Source: Paenibacillus ferrarius (lineage in GTDB: Bacteria > Bacillota > Bacilli > Paenibacillales > NBRC-103111). Taken from it: a stretch of 64,000 bases of DNA. The stretch spans positions 62,001 through 126,000 of the forward strand of contig NZ_MBTG01000009.1 of the NCBI RefSeq assembly GCF_002027705.1, written 5' to 3'. The stretch's first letter is position 1. The number at the start of each line of letters is the position of its first letter. Under the pieces are notes generated by a model. That model saw only the letters and a program-made list of their open reading frames with translations, was not told the DNA's origin and did not search any database. Below, piece by piece: positions 1 through 8,590 of the stretch. Made by a program: the position numbers and the translations under genes.

Positions 1-948
1 CATTCGCGTTGGTCCTAGTATCCCTATCGTACCTAGCGGCTGACCGCTAATCGAATAGGAGGCTGTTATTAAGCTGCAGTTATTGATAGCTTCAATACTA
101 TTTTCGGCACCGATTTTGATCTCAATGCCTTCATTGGACGGTGTAAACAATTTGATGAGCGTAGGAGCTTCTTCCAAGAGATCGAAAATGCTTTTAACTT
201 TCTCCACGTCTTTAAACTCTGGTTGAGTCAGCATATTCGTCATCCCGCTTAGGAAGACACGATCTTTCTCATCACTCTGCAGCACGCTTTCGATCACGGC
301 CAGCAGCTCTTGATACCCGTTCACATATTTGCCTAATTCTTCAGAAATTTCATTGTAAAGCCTAGATTTAAACTGAATCAGCGGCACGTTCTGGAGTCTT
401 GCGTTCAGAAGGTTGACGACCTTTTCAATTTCAGACATCTTAATGCCTTCTGGAATCGTCACGGTTTTGTTCTCTACATGGCCCGTATTCATGACAATGA
501 TAGCAACCGCGGTTGTATCCGAAAGCGGGATAATCTGCAAATGCTTCAGTGTCGTACTGAACACCTCGGGCCCGAGCACAATCGACGTATAATTCGTAAG
601 GCTGGAGAGCATTCCGGCGACATGCTGGATCACGCCTTCCATCTCTTGAATCCGCTCGGCAAAAGCACCCTTCATCGAGTCCAAATCATTCTCATGCAAA
701 GCACCATGCTGCATCAAGTGATCGACATAATAGCGATAACCTTTGTGTGAGGGAATGCGGCCTGCAGACGTATGCGGCTGCTCCAGGTAGCCCATCTCTT
801 CGAGATCGGACATTTCGTTACGAATCGTTGCCGGACTGAATCCAACATTGCCCCGTTTTGAAATACTTCGTGAACCAATCGGTTCAGCTGAACGAACATA
901 ATCATCAATGATAGCACTTAAAATCATACGCTGGCGTTCTGTCAGCAT
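1..948 (-). CDS. hrcA: Heat-inducible transcription repressor HrcA (3' end cut off)
   Basis: Represses class I heat-shock genes (hrcA-grpE-dnaK, groESL) by binding CIRCE operators; GroEL helps it fold. The 316 codons present begin MLTERQRMIL and show the N-terminal winged helix (SAEPIGSRSISK, then SPATIRNEMSDLE) followed by the long GAF-like and dimerisation part. The family is usually about 340-350 residues, so roughly 30 residues lie beyond the window start. A perfect CIRCE element stands 43 bp upstream of the ATG, as expected for autoregulation. It is the last gene of the gpr-spoIIP-lepA-hemW-hrcA block, and grpE-dnaK would be expected just outside the window. Confidence 0.95.
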   Translation of the reverse strand, partial: MLTERQRMILSAIIDDYVRSAEPIGSRSISKRGNVGFSPATIRNEMSDLEEMGYLEQPHTSAGRIPSHKGYRYYVDHLMQHGALHENDLDSMKGAFAERIQEMEGVIQHVAGMLSSLTNYTSIVLGPEVFSTTLKHLQIIPLSDTTAVAIIVMNTGHVENKTVTIPEGIKMSEIEKVVNLLNARLQNVPLIQFKSRLYNEISEELGKYVNGYQELLAVIESVLQSDEKDRVFLSGMTNMLTQPEFKDVEKVKSIFDLLEEAPTLIKLFTPSNEGIEIKIGAENSIEAINNCSLITASYSISGQPLGTIGILGPTRM

Positions 949-990
949 CAAGTACCCCTCCTCTTCACAAATCGCTATTGTCCACTTTCG

Positions 991-1017
991 TTAGCACTCG
1001 TATTTAGTGAGTGCTAA
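991..1017 (-). promoter_or_regulatory. CIRCE operator of hrcA
   Basis: Perfect inverted repeat TTAGCACTC-N9-GAGTGCTAA, the exact CIRCE consensus and the binding site of HrcA. It lies between the predicted promoter and the hrcA start codon, so HrcA would block its own transcription. Confidence 0.97.
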
Positions 1018-1028
1018 TTCCTAATACA

Positions 1029-1058
1029 AAAATAACAGACCCTAAGGTCTGTTGTCAA
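1029..1058 (-). promoter_or_regulatory. Predicted sigma-A promoter of hrcA with a hairpin filling its spacer
   Basis: On the minus strand: -35 TTGACA (1053-1058), 18 bp spacer, -10 TATTTT (1029-1034), just upstream of CIRCE. The spacer is exactly an inverted repeat with 7 bp arms (ACAGACC 1035-1041 pairs with GGTCTGT 1046-1052), followed by a T-rich tract. The hairpin starts 7 bp after the stop codon of the acetyltransferase gene, so it may also end that transcript. Confidence 0.6.
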
Positions 1059-1059
1059 G

Positions 1060-1539
1060 TCAATCCAAACGTTTAAGTACGGCGATTTCATCGCAGCAGT
1101 ACTGTTTTTTGCAATGCATGCAATCTTTCCAAACCTTCTCTGGAAAAATCTCTTTTGGTACAAGGGTAAAGCCGTTTTTTTGGAAAAAAGCAACCTCATA
1201 CGTGAGTGCCATCACTTTCTTAATCCCTTGGCTCCTCGCGTCTTCAACTAGGAAATCTACAAGCTTGCCGCCAATGCCTTGCCCCTTGTAGCCTTGGGTC
1301 ATCCCCAGCGAGCGGATCTCGACTAGATCTGGCCCAAGCCTGGTCAAGGAGCCGCAGCCGATAAGCAGCCCATCGTATTCGGCGACAACGAAGGTATCAA
1401 TCTGATCCTCCAGCATCTCCTTGCTGCGAGGCAGCATGATTCCCTGTTTGGCATAGCCTTGTATAATGTCAAAAAGCTTATCTATGTCGCTCATAGATGC
1501 TTTTCTTACGGACACTGTCGTTGATGAATTCACGGTCAT
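1060..1539 (-). CDS. GNAT N-acetyltransferase, short N-acetylglutamate synthase (ArgA)-like
   Basis: A 159-residue single-domain GNAT protein that would transfer an acetyl group from acetyl-CoA to an amino group. The acetyl-CoA loop is seen as GYKGQGIGGKL. The early GIMLPRS segment and the C-terminal KVWKDCMHCKKQYCCDEIAVLK, rich in cysteine, resemble short stand-alone N-acetylglutamate synthases of the ArgA type, which begin arginine synthesis. The substrate is inferred from these motifs only and no arg gene is nearby. It lies between hemW and hrcA, where Bacillus subtilis has no such gene. The clustered cysteines (CMHC, CC) could bind metal. Confidence 0.8.
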   Translation of the reverse strand: MTVNSSTTVSVRKASMSDIDKLFDIIQGYAKQGIMLPRSKEMLEDQIDTFVVAEYDGLLIGCGSLTRLGPDLVEIRSLGMTQGYKGQGIGGKLVDFLVEDARSQGIKKVMALTYEVAFFQKNGFTLVPKEIFPEKVWKDCMHCKKQYCCDEIAVLKRLD

Positions 1540-1701
1540 CCCACCAATCGTTACAAAAATGCATAAAATCCATGCTAGCTTCCGAGAGACCTTACGGGTC
1601 TACCGCGGCAGCACTAGTGGATTCATGTATAAATATACATCAAACCGTATATTTGCACAAGGTTTTTTTGTACCCGCAACAGCGCTATTCCTTCCGCACT
1701 T

Positions 1702-2853
1702 TTAGGTTAAGAATGAAGCAAACACTTCGTTGCCCAGCAAGATGCCTTGCTTGGATAAACGATAGCCTTCCGGCGTTTGTTCAAGGAGCTGTTTTTGCAG
1801 CCATCCTTGCAATGTATCTCCGAACTGAGATTCAATGGATGTGCCAAATTGCTCTGCGAAATCACTATTGCGCACACCTTCCAACAACCGCAAGCCCACC
1901 ATCATGAAATCCTCCATGGCTTCCTGCTGCGAGACTTCAAACTGCTCCATGATCGGCAAGCCTGCCTTCGTAGCGTCGATGTAAGGCTGAATTCCTTTTA
2001 CATTGACGTGCCGCTGCCTGTTCATATATCCATGCGCGCCTGCACCTAGCCCGTAGTAGGAGCGATTGCGCCAATACATCGAATTATGTCTGCTTTCACG
2101 ACCTGGTTTAGCGAAATTGCTTATCTCATATTGCTTATATCCCGCTGTTTCCAACCTTTTCATAATGAGCTCATACATATCAACTTCCTCATCTTCGCTT
2201 GGCAGCGGCAGCTGATTTTTGTTGAACAACGTATGGAACAGGGTGTTTTCCTCTACTTTCAAGCTATAAATCGAGTAATGCTGAAGATCCAGCGAAAGCG
2301 CCTCATCCAAAGTTGCTTGCATGATCTCCACCGTTTGTTTCGGAAGTCCGAACATTAAATCGATGGAGAGATTGTCAAACCCAAGCTTTTTGGCATTCTC
2401 GATACTTCGATGCACATCATCTGTATTATGAATACGCCCAATCGTCGCCAGGATGTCATTATTGAAGGATTGCACCCCAAAGCTGATCCGATTAACGCCG
2501 CCTTCTTTCATAACAGCCAATTTATCGATATCTGTCGTCCCCGGATTGGCTTCCATCGAGAATTCAACCTGTGCGGGGTCTGCAGGGAAATACGTGCGGA
2601 CAATGCGCAGGAACCGCTCCATTTGATCAGGAAGCAGCACCGTCGGTGTCCCTCCTCCAACGAAAATCGTCTCCACCTTGGCGGGCGGATGCTGGCGAAC
2701 CGTCAGCTCCATCTCGCGCTCGAGCGCATCCAAGTACTCCATGAGCGGCTGCCCTTTAAGCACATAGGAATTGAAATCACAATAATGACATTTGTTCGTA
2801 CAAAATGGGATATGAATATACACCGCAGTTGGAGCTGCATAGCTAACTAACAT
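1702..2853 (-). CDS. hemW: Radical SAM heme chaperone HemW
   Basis: Inserts heme into target proteins; formerly annotated as oxygen-independent coproporphyrinogen III oxidase (HemN-like). The 383-residue protein has the radical-SAM cluster motif C18-TNK-C22-HY-C25, a SAM-binding IFVGGGTPT segment and the C-terminal HemN domain (YEISNFAKPG, YWRNRSYYGLGAGAHGY). True HemN carries an extra N-terminal extension that is absent here, which favours HemW. It follows lepA, as in Bacillus. Confidence 0.93.
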   Translation of the reverse strand: MLVSYAAPTAVYIHIPFCTNKCHYCDFNSYVLKGQPLMEYLDALEREMELTVRQHPPAKVETIFVGGGTPTVLLPDQMERFLRIVRTYFPADPAQVEFSMEANPGTTDIDKLAVMKEGGVNRISFGVQSFNNDILATIGRIHNTDDVHRSIENAKKLGFDNLSIDLMFGLPKQTVEIMQATLDEALSLDLQHYSIYSLKVEENTLFHTLFNKNQLPLPSEDEEVDMYELIMKRLETAGYKQYEISNFAKPGRESRHNSMYWRNRSYYGLGAGAHGYMNRQRHVNVKGIQPYIDATKAGLPIMEQFEVSQQEAMEDFMMVGLRLLEGVRNSDFAEQFGTSIESQFGDTLQGWLQKQLLEQTPEGYRLSKQGILLGNEVFASFLT

Positions 2854-2929
2854 AAAGGTATTTCCTTTCTATTGAGAAAAAGCCAAGGGGCAGAGTACTC
2901 TGCCACCCCAGCTTCTCATTCGTTCCAAA

Positions 2930-4744
2930 CTATTCGTCAATTTTGAGGACGGCCATGAACGCTTCTTGCGGCACCTCAACGCTGCCTACTTGTTTCATCC
3001 GTTTTTTACCTTCTTTTTGCTTGTCCAGCAATTTACGCTTCCGTGAGATGTCACCGCCGTAACATTTGGCTAGGACGTTTTTGCGCATCGCTTTAACAGT
3101 CTCACGCGCAACAATTTTCTGTCCAATCGCCGCTTGAATCGGCACCTCGAACATTTGCCGCGGGATGAGTTCCTTCAGTTTATCGCAAATGATTTTCCCG
3201 CGATGATACGCCGTATCCCGGTGAACGATGAAGGAAAGCGCATCGACTTGCTCCGCATTCAAAAGGATATCCATCTTCACGAGATTGGATCTCTTGTAGC
3301 CGCTCACTTCATAGTCAAACGAAGCGTAGCCTTTGGTTCTTGACTTCAGCATATCGAAGAAATCATAAACAATTTCGGATAACGGAATTTCGTACGTCAA
3401 TGTCACCCGATTGGTGTCCAGATATTCCATGTTCAAATATTCACCGCGTTTGCCTTGGCAAAGCTCCATAATCGTACCTACATAATCATTTGGCACAATA
3501 ACGGACGCTTTCACATAAGGCTCTTCCACGAAGTCGATGCGTTGCGGATCCGGATAGTTCGACGGGTTATCAATCTCCATCGTATCGCCATTCGTCAAGG
3601 TGATGCGATAAATAACGCTTGGCGCTGTCGTAATCAACGGAATGTTGAACTCGCGCTCGATCCGTTCCTGAATGATTTCCATGTGCAGCAATCCCAAGAA
3701 ACCGCAGCGGAAGCCAAAGCCCAAAGCTGTTGAGGTTTCCGGTTCAAATCGCAAGGAAGCATCGTTAAGCTCAAGCTTCTGCAAAGCCTCGCGCAGATCA
3801 TTGTAATCGGTGGTTTCAATCGGATACAATCCGCAGAATACCATCGGGTTAATCCGGCGATAACCAGGCAGCGCTTCAGGTGCAGGGCGAGCCGCTTCGG
3901 TGACAGTATCCCCGACTCGCGTATCTCCGACATTTTTGATACCTGCAACAATGAATCCTACGTCTCCAACCTCAAGGGAAGGAACAGATGACATTCTCGG
4001 CATGAATGCCCCAACTTCAATAACTTCAAACGTTTTGTTGGTCGCCATCATTTTAATTTTGGAGCCTGCTTTGATCGAGCCGTCCATGACACGCACATAC
4101 ACGATTACGCCTTTGTAGCTATCGTAATGGGAGTCGAAGATCAACGCTTTAAGCGGGTTGTCCGGGTTGCCTTGCGGTGCCGGAACCTTTTGACAAATTT
4201 GCTCAATGATTTCTTTAATCCCGATACCGGCTTTCGCAGAAGCATGAACAGCCTCACTGGCATCCAGTCCGATGACATCTTCGATCTCCTGCTTCACTTT
4301 GTCCGGATCGGCGCTTGGCAAATCAATTTTATTGATGACAGGTAGAATTTCCAGGTTGTTTTCCAAGGCGAGGTATACGTTAGCCAATGTTTGAGCTTCA
4401 ATACCTTGCGCTGCGTCAACAACCAGCAATGCGCCTTCACAAGCTGCCAAGCTTCGGGAAACCTCGTATGTAAAGTCTACATGTCCCGGTGTATCAATCA
4501 AGTTAAGGATATAATCGACACCATCATCTGCACGGTAGCCTAATCGAACGGCTTGCAGTTTGATCGTAATCCCGCGTTCCCGCTCCAGATCCATCTGGTC
4601 AAGCACTTGTTCTTGCATCTCGCGTGACGAGAGGGCGCCTGTATATTCCAAAATACGGTCGGCCAATGTTGATTTGCCGTGATCAATATGCGCGATAATT
4701 GAAAAGTTGCGAATTCGTTCTTGTCTTGCTCGAATGTCTGTCAT
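2930..4744 (-). CDS. lepA: Elongation factor 4 (LepA), ribosome-associated GTPase
   Basis: Translational GTPase that acts on ribosomes during stress and in 30S biogenesis. Its 604 residues match the usual family length. GTPase motifs are clear: P-loop AHIDHGKST (18-26), DTPGHVDF and NKIDLP, then domains II to IV and the LepA-specific C-terminal domain ([21 protein letters not shown], ending in a lysine-rich tail [18 protein letters not shown]). It stands between yqxA and hemW as in Bacillus subtilis. Confidence 0.98.
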   Translation of the reverse strand: MTDIRARQERIRNFSIIAHIDHGKSTLADRILEYTGALSSREMQEQVLDQMDLERERGITIKLQAVRLGYRADDGVDYILNLIDTPGHVDFTYEVSRSLAACEGALLVVDAAQGIEAQTLANVYLALENNLEILPVINKIDLPSADPDKVKQEIEDVIGLDASEAVHASAKAGIGIKEIIEQICQKVPAPQGNPDNPLKALIFDSHYDSYKGVIVYVRVMDGSIKAGSKIKMMATNKTFEVIEVGAFMPRMSSVPSLEVGDVGFIVAGIKNVGDTRVGDTVTEAARPAPEALPGYRRINPMVFCGLYPIETTDYNDLREALQKLELNDASLRFEPETSTALGFGFRCGFLGLLHMEIIQERIEREFNIPLITTAPSVIYRITLTNGDTMEIDNPSNYPDPQRIDFVEEPYVKASVIVPNDYVGTIMELCQGKRGEYLNMEYLDTNRVTLTYEIPLSEIVYDFFDMLKSRTKGYASFDYEVSGYKRSNLVKMDILLNAEQVDALSFIVHRDTAYHRGKIICDKLKELIPRQMFEVPIQAAIGQKIVARETVKAMRKNVLAKCYGGDISRKRKLLDKQKEGKKRMKQVGSVEVPQEAFMAVLKIDE

Positions 4745-4819
4745 GCTAAAGTACTAACCCCCACTACATGCAAATAATTTTCATTATAGCAGTTGTGGGA
4801 AGTGTCAGCAATGTGCCTT

Positions 4820-5209
4820 CTAACCTTTGCCCAATAACGCGTCAAACAACGAGACGAATAAGCGAATTCCATGATGGGAGGCAATTTGCAGAAGATCACC
4901 TAATTTATTGCCTACGTGATTCAAGGAATTATCGTGATCCGCCACCGGTTCAGACTTAGAGCCTGCGTCTGATTTGGCGGCAGTTTGAGCTTTGGCTGGC
5001 GTGTCCCCTTTGGCTTTGGCCGCAGGCGCGGGCGAAGCTTGCCCCTTGCCTGTGGAGGCTGCAGCCACAGGCTGCATTGCTTGCGAGGAAGGCTGAGGCC
5101 CTTGAATGCGATCCATCCCGTTCGAGGCCAAGCTAACTCCGAACAAAATACAAAATAACAGCAGCAAACCGAACAAGCCCACTTTCACATAAAACTGCCT
5201 CAGCTTCAT
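4820..5209 (-). CDS. yqxA: YqxA-like sporulation-locus membrane protein (DUF3679 family)
   Basis: Small protein of unknown function with one N-terminal membrane helix (VGLFGLLLLFCILFGVSLA), followed by a low-complexity Ala/Lys/Pro-rich linker and a short conserved C-terminus (HVGNKLGDLLQIASHHGIRLFVSLFDALLG). The start was set at MKLRQFYVK because AGGAGG lies 8 bp upstream; the open frame extends 10 codons further without support. Its position between spoIIP and lepA is the same as yqxA in Bacillus. The linker between helix and conserved tail appears unusually long and alanine-rich. Confidence 0.8.
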   Translation of the reverse strand: MKLRQFYVKVGLFGLLLLFCILFGVSLASNGMDRIQGPQPSSQAMQPVAAASTGKGQASPAPAAKAKGDTPAKAQTAAKSDAGSKSEPVADHDNSLNHVGNKLGDLLQIASHHGIRLFVSLFDALLGKG

Positions 5210-5260
5210 CCTGAAAACCTCCTTAGCGTTCATAAGCATTATGCTCCCAAACTAGCATCC

Positions 5261-6493
5261 TTAAGATTGTTTAGGTGTCGTAAGGGGAATATCTACTTTC
5301 TTCGCATTCAAAATCACTTCGGAAATCGCTTCGGCCAGCCAGTCGGTTGTTCGGTAGCACTCTTCAAGCGTGTTATAAGGACCGCCCACTTCAATCAACA
5401 GTGAATTCGGCGAAAAGTTTTGATTATATAAGCCATTATTGCCTTCTGTCGCTTCCTTCGCATGAATTCCCTTCGATATTCCGGGATGTTTGGCTTCTAG
5501 CACTTGATGGATCATGTTGGCAAATTCTTCATTCTTCTTCCAATTTGGATTTTTGCCTCCGATAATGAAATAAACTTGGGCATAATCCTTGCCACCGATC
5601 GTGGTGGTCGTCTTATCCCGAACAGCGGAATCTCGGTGAATATCGAAGAAATACTGCAAGTCTGGATGTGTAGCTGCGGCTTCCTGCAAGGTTTTCAACG
5701 AATATTTATAGGAGTACGGGTAATCAAAGTTTTTGACCGTGCTTGGGTAAACGGTTTGCGAATGAACAGCGCCGATGCCGTCCTTCTCCAGATTTTGCGC
5801 CAAGCGTTGACCAACGGAAATGACATTGACTTTATCACTATAGGCTTTGTCTGGATTCGTAACGCCTTTGAGCTCCGGCAAATAAGATTCATTGCTATGT
5901 GTCTGGTAAATGAAGGCTATATTGTCTCCCGCCGTCCGCGGCGGCTGTCCAACCGGATTCGCAATCGGAGTAGAACTGGCTATCGGTGAAGGCTCTGGTG
6001 ATTGTGAAGCCATTGGATTGATCGCTTCCGCCTGCAGATCCCGCGAATTGGGATTGTAGTCGATCGGGTCACTGGGATTGGGCGCACTGCCTCTTACCAA
6101 AACCGTTGTTTTATTCGCATCCATCCCTGGCACTTCACTCGCGACCAAACTTCTGGGATCGTTCGGGTTAATATCCGTCATGAACTGGAAAGCAAAATGA
6201 AAAACATTATGCTGTGAAAAAGTGAATTTTTTCTGATCTTTATTTAGATGCGGCACTTCCATGCCCAGCATATCGATGAAAAATTGATTCGTGACGGAAG
6301 CAGCTAGGCTTTTCATGGACGAAACAGGGGAGGTTGTCATGAATCTACTCTGCAGCACCCCTCCCACACCAATGAGCACAAAAATAGCAAGGGTAGCTGC
6401 GCTGAGAATGAAAAATGCTTTGCCGACGGAACTTGCGCTCTGAAACGTTTTGCGAACATGGCTGAGATTTAATGTAGCTGATGTCCATTTCAT
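5261..6493 (-). CDS. spoIIP: Stage II sporulation protein P (SpoIIP)
   Basis: Peptidoglycan amidase/endopeptidase that with SpoIID and SpoIIM thins septal wall and drives engulfment of the forespore. The 410 residues contain one N-terminal membrane helix (about 24-47), a Pro/Ser-rich linker and the catalytic domain from about residue 185: IAFIYQTHSNESY, the FDIHRDS segment and LLIEVGGPYNT, which carry the conserved His and Glu residues. The family more often has YHTH where this protein has YQTH. In Bacillus it directly follows gpr; here about 2.2 kb of extra DNA separates them. Confidence 0.95.
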   Translation of the reverse strand: MKWTSATLNLSHVRKTFQSASSVGKAFFILSAATLAIFVLIGVGGVLQSRFMTTSPVSSMKSLAASVTNQFFIDMLGMEVPHLNKDQKKFTFSQHNVFHFAFQFMTDINPNDPRSLVASEVPGMDANKTTVLVRGSAPNPSDPIDYNPNSRDLQAEAINPMASQSPEPSPIASSTPIANPVGQPPRTAGDNIAFIYQTHSNESYLPELKGVTNPDKAYSDKVNVISVGQRLAQNLEKDGIGAVHSQTVYPSTVKNFDYPYSYKYSLKTLQEAAATHPDLQYFFDIHRDSAVRDKTTTTIGGKDYAQVYFIIGGKNPNWKKNEEFANMIHQVLEAKHPGISKGIHAKEATEGNNGLYNQNFSPNSLLIEVGGPYNTLEECYRTTDWLAEAISEVILNAKKVDIPLTTPKQS

Positions 6494-6622
6494 CGTTTGA
6501 TTCCTCCTAATCTCTCTTAATTTAATCTATGAAACGAGCCTCTTCGCTAGAACTCGAATCACTAGAAAATTTGATAGAGGGAAGATAGAGAAAGCAATCA
6601 TGAACGAGCAATGGGTCCTACA

Positions 6623-6676
6623 TGTGATGTCTGTGATGTCTGTGATTCCTGTAATACCTGTGATGCCTGTGATGCA
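6623..6676. repeat. Six tandem 9-bp units in the spoIIP upstream gap
   Basis: Six consecutive imperfect copies of TGTGATGYC starting at 6623. Read on the minus strand in one frame they spell Gly-Ile-Thr repeats like those of collagen-like spore proteins, but that frame has no start codon with a ribosome site and stops soon after, so no gene is claimed. Confidence 0.75.
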
Positions 6677-6718
6677 ACCTGTGCACTGACACTCTGCATG
6701 TGCTTCATGCTGGCCAAT

Positions 6719-6895
6719 GGGAACTATGATCCCCTATTTGATCCAAAATCCCATTTTGGAGGATGAAAGGGAACTGTGATCCCTTATTTCCTCTTCCGAT
6801 GATGAAATAAAGCAGAATTAAGCAGTTTAGCGTACTGTAGTTCCCATTCAGCCAGCAAAAGGGCTCTCATGGAGCAAATAAAGGATCATAGTTCC
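6719..6895. repeat. Compound intergenic inverted repeat element
   Basis: Four related segments begin with GGGAACTRYRRT. Copy 1 (6719-6744) and copy 2 (6769-6789) are direct; copies 3 (6829-6845) and 4 (6871-6895) are inverted. Copies 1 and 4 form the outer arms of an imperfect 177 bp palindrome. No reading frame is present. It looks like a dispersed non-coding repeat of the MITE or REP kind, next to an insertion point in a conserved gene block. Confidence 0.7.
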
Positions 6896-6921
6896 GTTTC
6901 CCTCCCCTGCCCTGCAACGAA

Positions 6922-6948
6922 AAAAGAACCCCTTTCGGGGTTCTTCAC
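6922..6948 (-). terminator. Terminator of the TIR-like operon
   Basis: Hairpin AAGAACCCC-TTTC-GGGGTTCTT, followed on the minus strand by a run of T. It lies about 150 bp after the second TIR-like gene and separates it from spoIIP. The 605 bp gap 6494-7098 contains only this terminator and the two repeats above. Confidence 0.9.
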
Positions 6949-7098
6949 ATGGGCTGTAGCTATGCAAGCGATTCAAAATCGAATGAGCCTTTGGCTACGA
7001 TAGTCACCCCGCTTGTTTTGTTCAAAACGGTGGGACCTGTATATAGTTTGAGCAGCGTCTTGTCGCTCGATTTATGTTCATTCTTGGGAGTTGATCGG

Positions 7099-8076
7099 TT
7101 ACGAACTTTCTTCATGTGCTTCAGCATAGAGAATCCTTCCTTTCACAATCGATTTGAGAGAAGACACAAGCTTCGCATTTCTTTCGGATAATTCCATCAT
7201 GACTTGATGATGGCTGCGCGCCGGGATATCATCTTTCGTTTTGAAATGGATGGATGAAACGATCGTTGGATGCAGCTTAATGCAGTAAATATATTCATAC
7301 TCGCCATCTTCCTTATCCTTGGCTCGGCCTAGGTAGATGTTCGTATCTTGGCCTCGATAGCATTCTGCTAAATAACTGTTGGGGTCATCGACGTGGAAAC
7401 TGTGGTTGTTGCTTACTTGGCCGGCACGACCAAACTGCTGTAAAGTCACACCGTCTACAAGAAGCTCAAAGAGCGTTGCCGCGGTGACTTCTTGAAGCTC
7501 GATTATACCACAATTGGTATCAAATGTCTTATGGAATTTATCCAGTACGCGGTCATAATCCACGCTGGACACACTCAGCGAATCCAAAGCATCAAACAAA
7601 AAACTGCGGATCGCATCATTCTTTTTCATATCAGACGGCTTATATCGCTTCTTCTGCATACTCATACTATGCTTGATCGGATACAGATGCGGTCCGGCCA
7701 TCTCCGCCAACTGCGCATTCTCCTGTTGATCATCCAATCTCAAAGGGCTATAGCCTTCCAAATATTCAGGCAGCTCAGCCTCTTGGGACAGCACCAGAAA
7801 TGTCCGGCTGTGACCAAGCTCCCCAAGACATAATCCGATTAGCACAAGTATATTCGCAAACCGCTGAGGATCATGACAATCCGTCTTCGTCACAATCAGC
7901 AAAGCAAAATCCGCTTCTTCGATGTGCCGCTTGAGCATTTTCAATTTCTGCTGAGAGGCTGTCAGCACCCCTTGATTAATCAGCGTTGCCTCGGCTGCCT
8001 GAGACAACTGAGATTGATAGAATTCACCCCAAAGCGAACTCGCCGGGGAACAGCCAATAAATAGTTTAGGCTTCAT
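7099..8076 (-). CDS. Degenerate TIR-like protein with an unrecognised C-terminal region
   Basis: A 325-residue protein whose first 110 residues have the same layout as its upstream partner: KLFIGCSPASS at 4-14, EEADFALLIVT, then ANILVLIGLCLGELGHSRTFLVL. Aligned to the partner, the conserved RDNVxxELGLF glutamate is replaced by Leu79, so this copy is probably catalytically inactive. Residues about 150-325 form a second region I do not recognise; it is predicted mixed alpha/beta and contains QQFGRAGQVSNNHSF and EYEYIYCIKLHP. The start codon overlaps the stop of the upstream gene by ATGA, so the two are translationally coupled. A role as sensor or partner of the intact TIR-like protein is inference. 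Confidence 0.65.
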   Translation of the reverse strand: MKPKLFIGCSPASSLWGEFYQSQLSQAAEATLINQGVLTASQQKLKMLKRHIEEADFALLIVTKTDCHDPQRFANILVLIGLCLGELGHSRTFLVLSQEAELPEYLEGYSPLRLDDQQENAQLAEMAGPHLYPIKHSMSMQKKRYKPSDMKKNDAIRSFLFDALDSLSVSSVDYDRVLDKFHKTFDTNCGIIELQEVTAATLFELLVDGVTLQQFGRAGQVSNNHSFHVDDPNSYLAECYRGQDTNIYLGRAKDKEDGEYEYIYCIKLHPTIVSSIHFKTKDDIPARSHHQVMMELSERNAKLVSSLKSIVKGRILYAEAHEESS

Positions 8077-8579
8077 TTCTGTCTCAGCCCTAATCTCCCC
8101 AGCATCTGCTTCACAATGAAAGTAGCCGGACCCAGGCCTGCCAGCAAGCCAGAAGAGTGGTTAGGATTGTACATAAGCGGCGTGAGACCAAGCAAATCCG
8201 TGGCAATATGTAATTCTTCTCTTTCTGGAATCAGAAAATAGGTTCTCTCTAAACCTATTTGTCCAATGAATAGACCAAGCTCCAGAATGACGTTGTCCCG
8301 CACAGAGCTTACTAGGGAATCTCTGAGTAAGGTCAAATCGTTAGGTTGAAAAACAAAAATAGCAAAATCACTAGCTTGGGCCTGTTGGATAAGCGGGGCC
8401 AAGATGGTATGTGAGGGCGGAAACAGCAGTTGGCTCCAGATCGTAACATCACATGAATAATGGAGATTGGCCTGCAAGGCTTCTGCAACTTCAATACTTT
8501 CGGCAGATGACCCTATAAATAACTTCGCTTGTTGTGAAATGCTCAACAAAATCACTTCCTCGTCAGAGATCATCATCAT
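8073..8579 (-). CDS. TIR-like nucleotide-binding protein (CAP12/Pycsar effector type)
   Basis: A 168-residue single-domain protein close to the TIR-like family found in CBASS and Pycsar effectors (Pfam PF10137 by memory). Seen in sequence: KLFIGSSAESIEVAEALQ (19-36), W48 with FPPSH, SDFAIFVFQPNDL, and the signature RDNVILELGLFIGQIG (94-109) with candidate catalytic Glu100, then DLLGLTPLMYN. Such domains often hydrolyse NAD+ when activated. Three ATG codons open the frame; a TTG at 8546 (MSISQQAKLF) with upstream GAGGAAG is an alternative start. It sits 103 bp after gpr and overlaps the next gene. No cyclase gene is nearby. Confidence 0.75.
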   Translation of the reverse strand: MMMISDEEVILLSISQQAKLFIGSSAESIEVAEALQANLHYSCDVTIWSQLLFPPSHTILAPLIQQAQASDFAIFVFQPNDLTLLRDSLVSSVRDNVILELGLFIGQIGLERTYFLIPEREELHIATDLLGLTPLMYNPNHSSGLLAGLGPATFIVKQMLGRLGLRQK

Positions 8580-8590
8580 TAATTCGACAT
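8579..8590 (-). other. Three-codon leader ORF coupled to the TIR-like gene
   Basis: ATG-TCG-AAT-TAA stands directly after a strong ribosome site (GGAAGGAGATAGGAGAACA), and its TAA overlaps the ATG of the TIR-like gene by one base. Ribosomes would thus stop at and restart on the real gene. The best Shine-Dalgarno sequence fits this mini-ORF, not the main ORF. Confidence 0.45.

Noticed and set aside
478..750. 90-residue plus-strand ORF inside hrcA
   Set aside because: Antisense shadow of a clear conserved gene, no ribosome site and no recognisable protein.
6592..6710. Possible short minus-strand gene through the 9-bp repeats
   Set aside because: The ATG-opened frame has no ribosome site, and the Gly-Ile-Thr frame has no start codon; composition follows the repeat.
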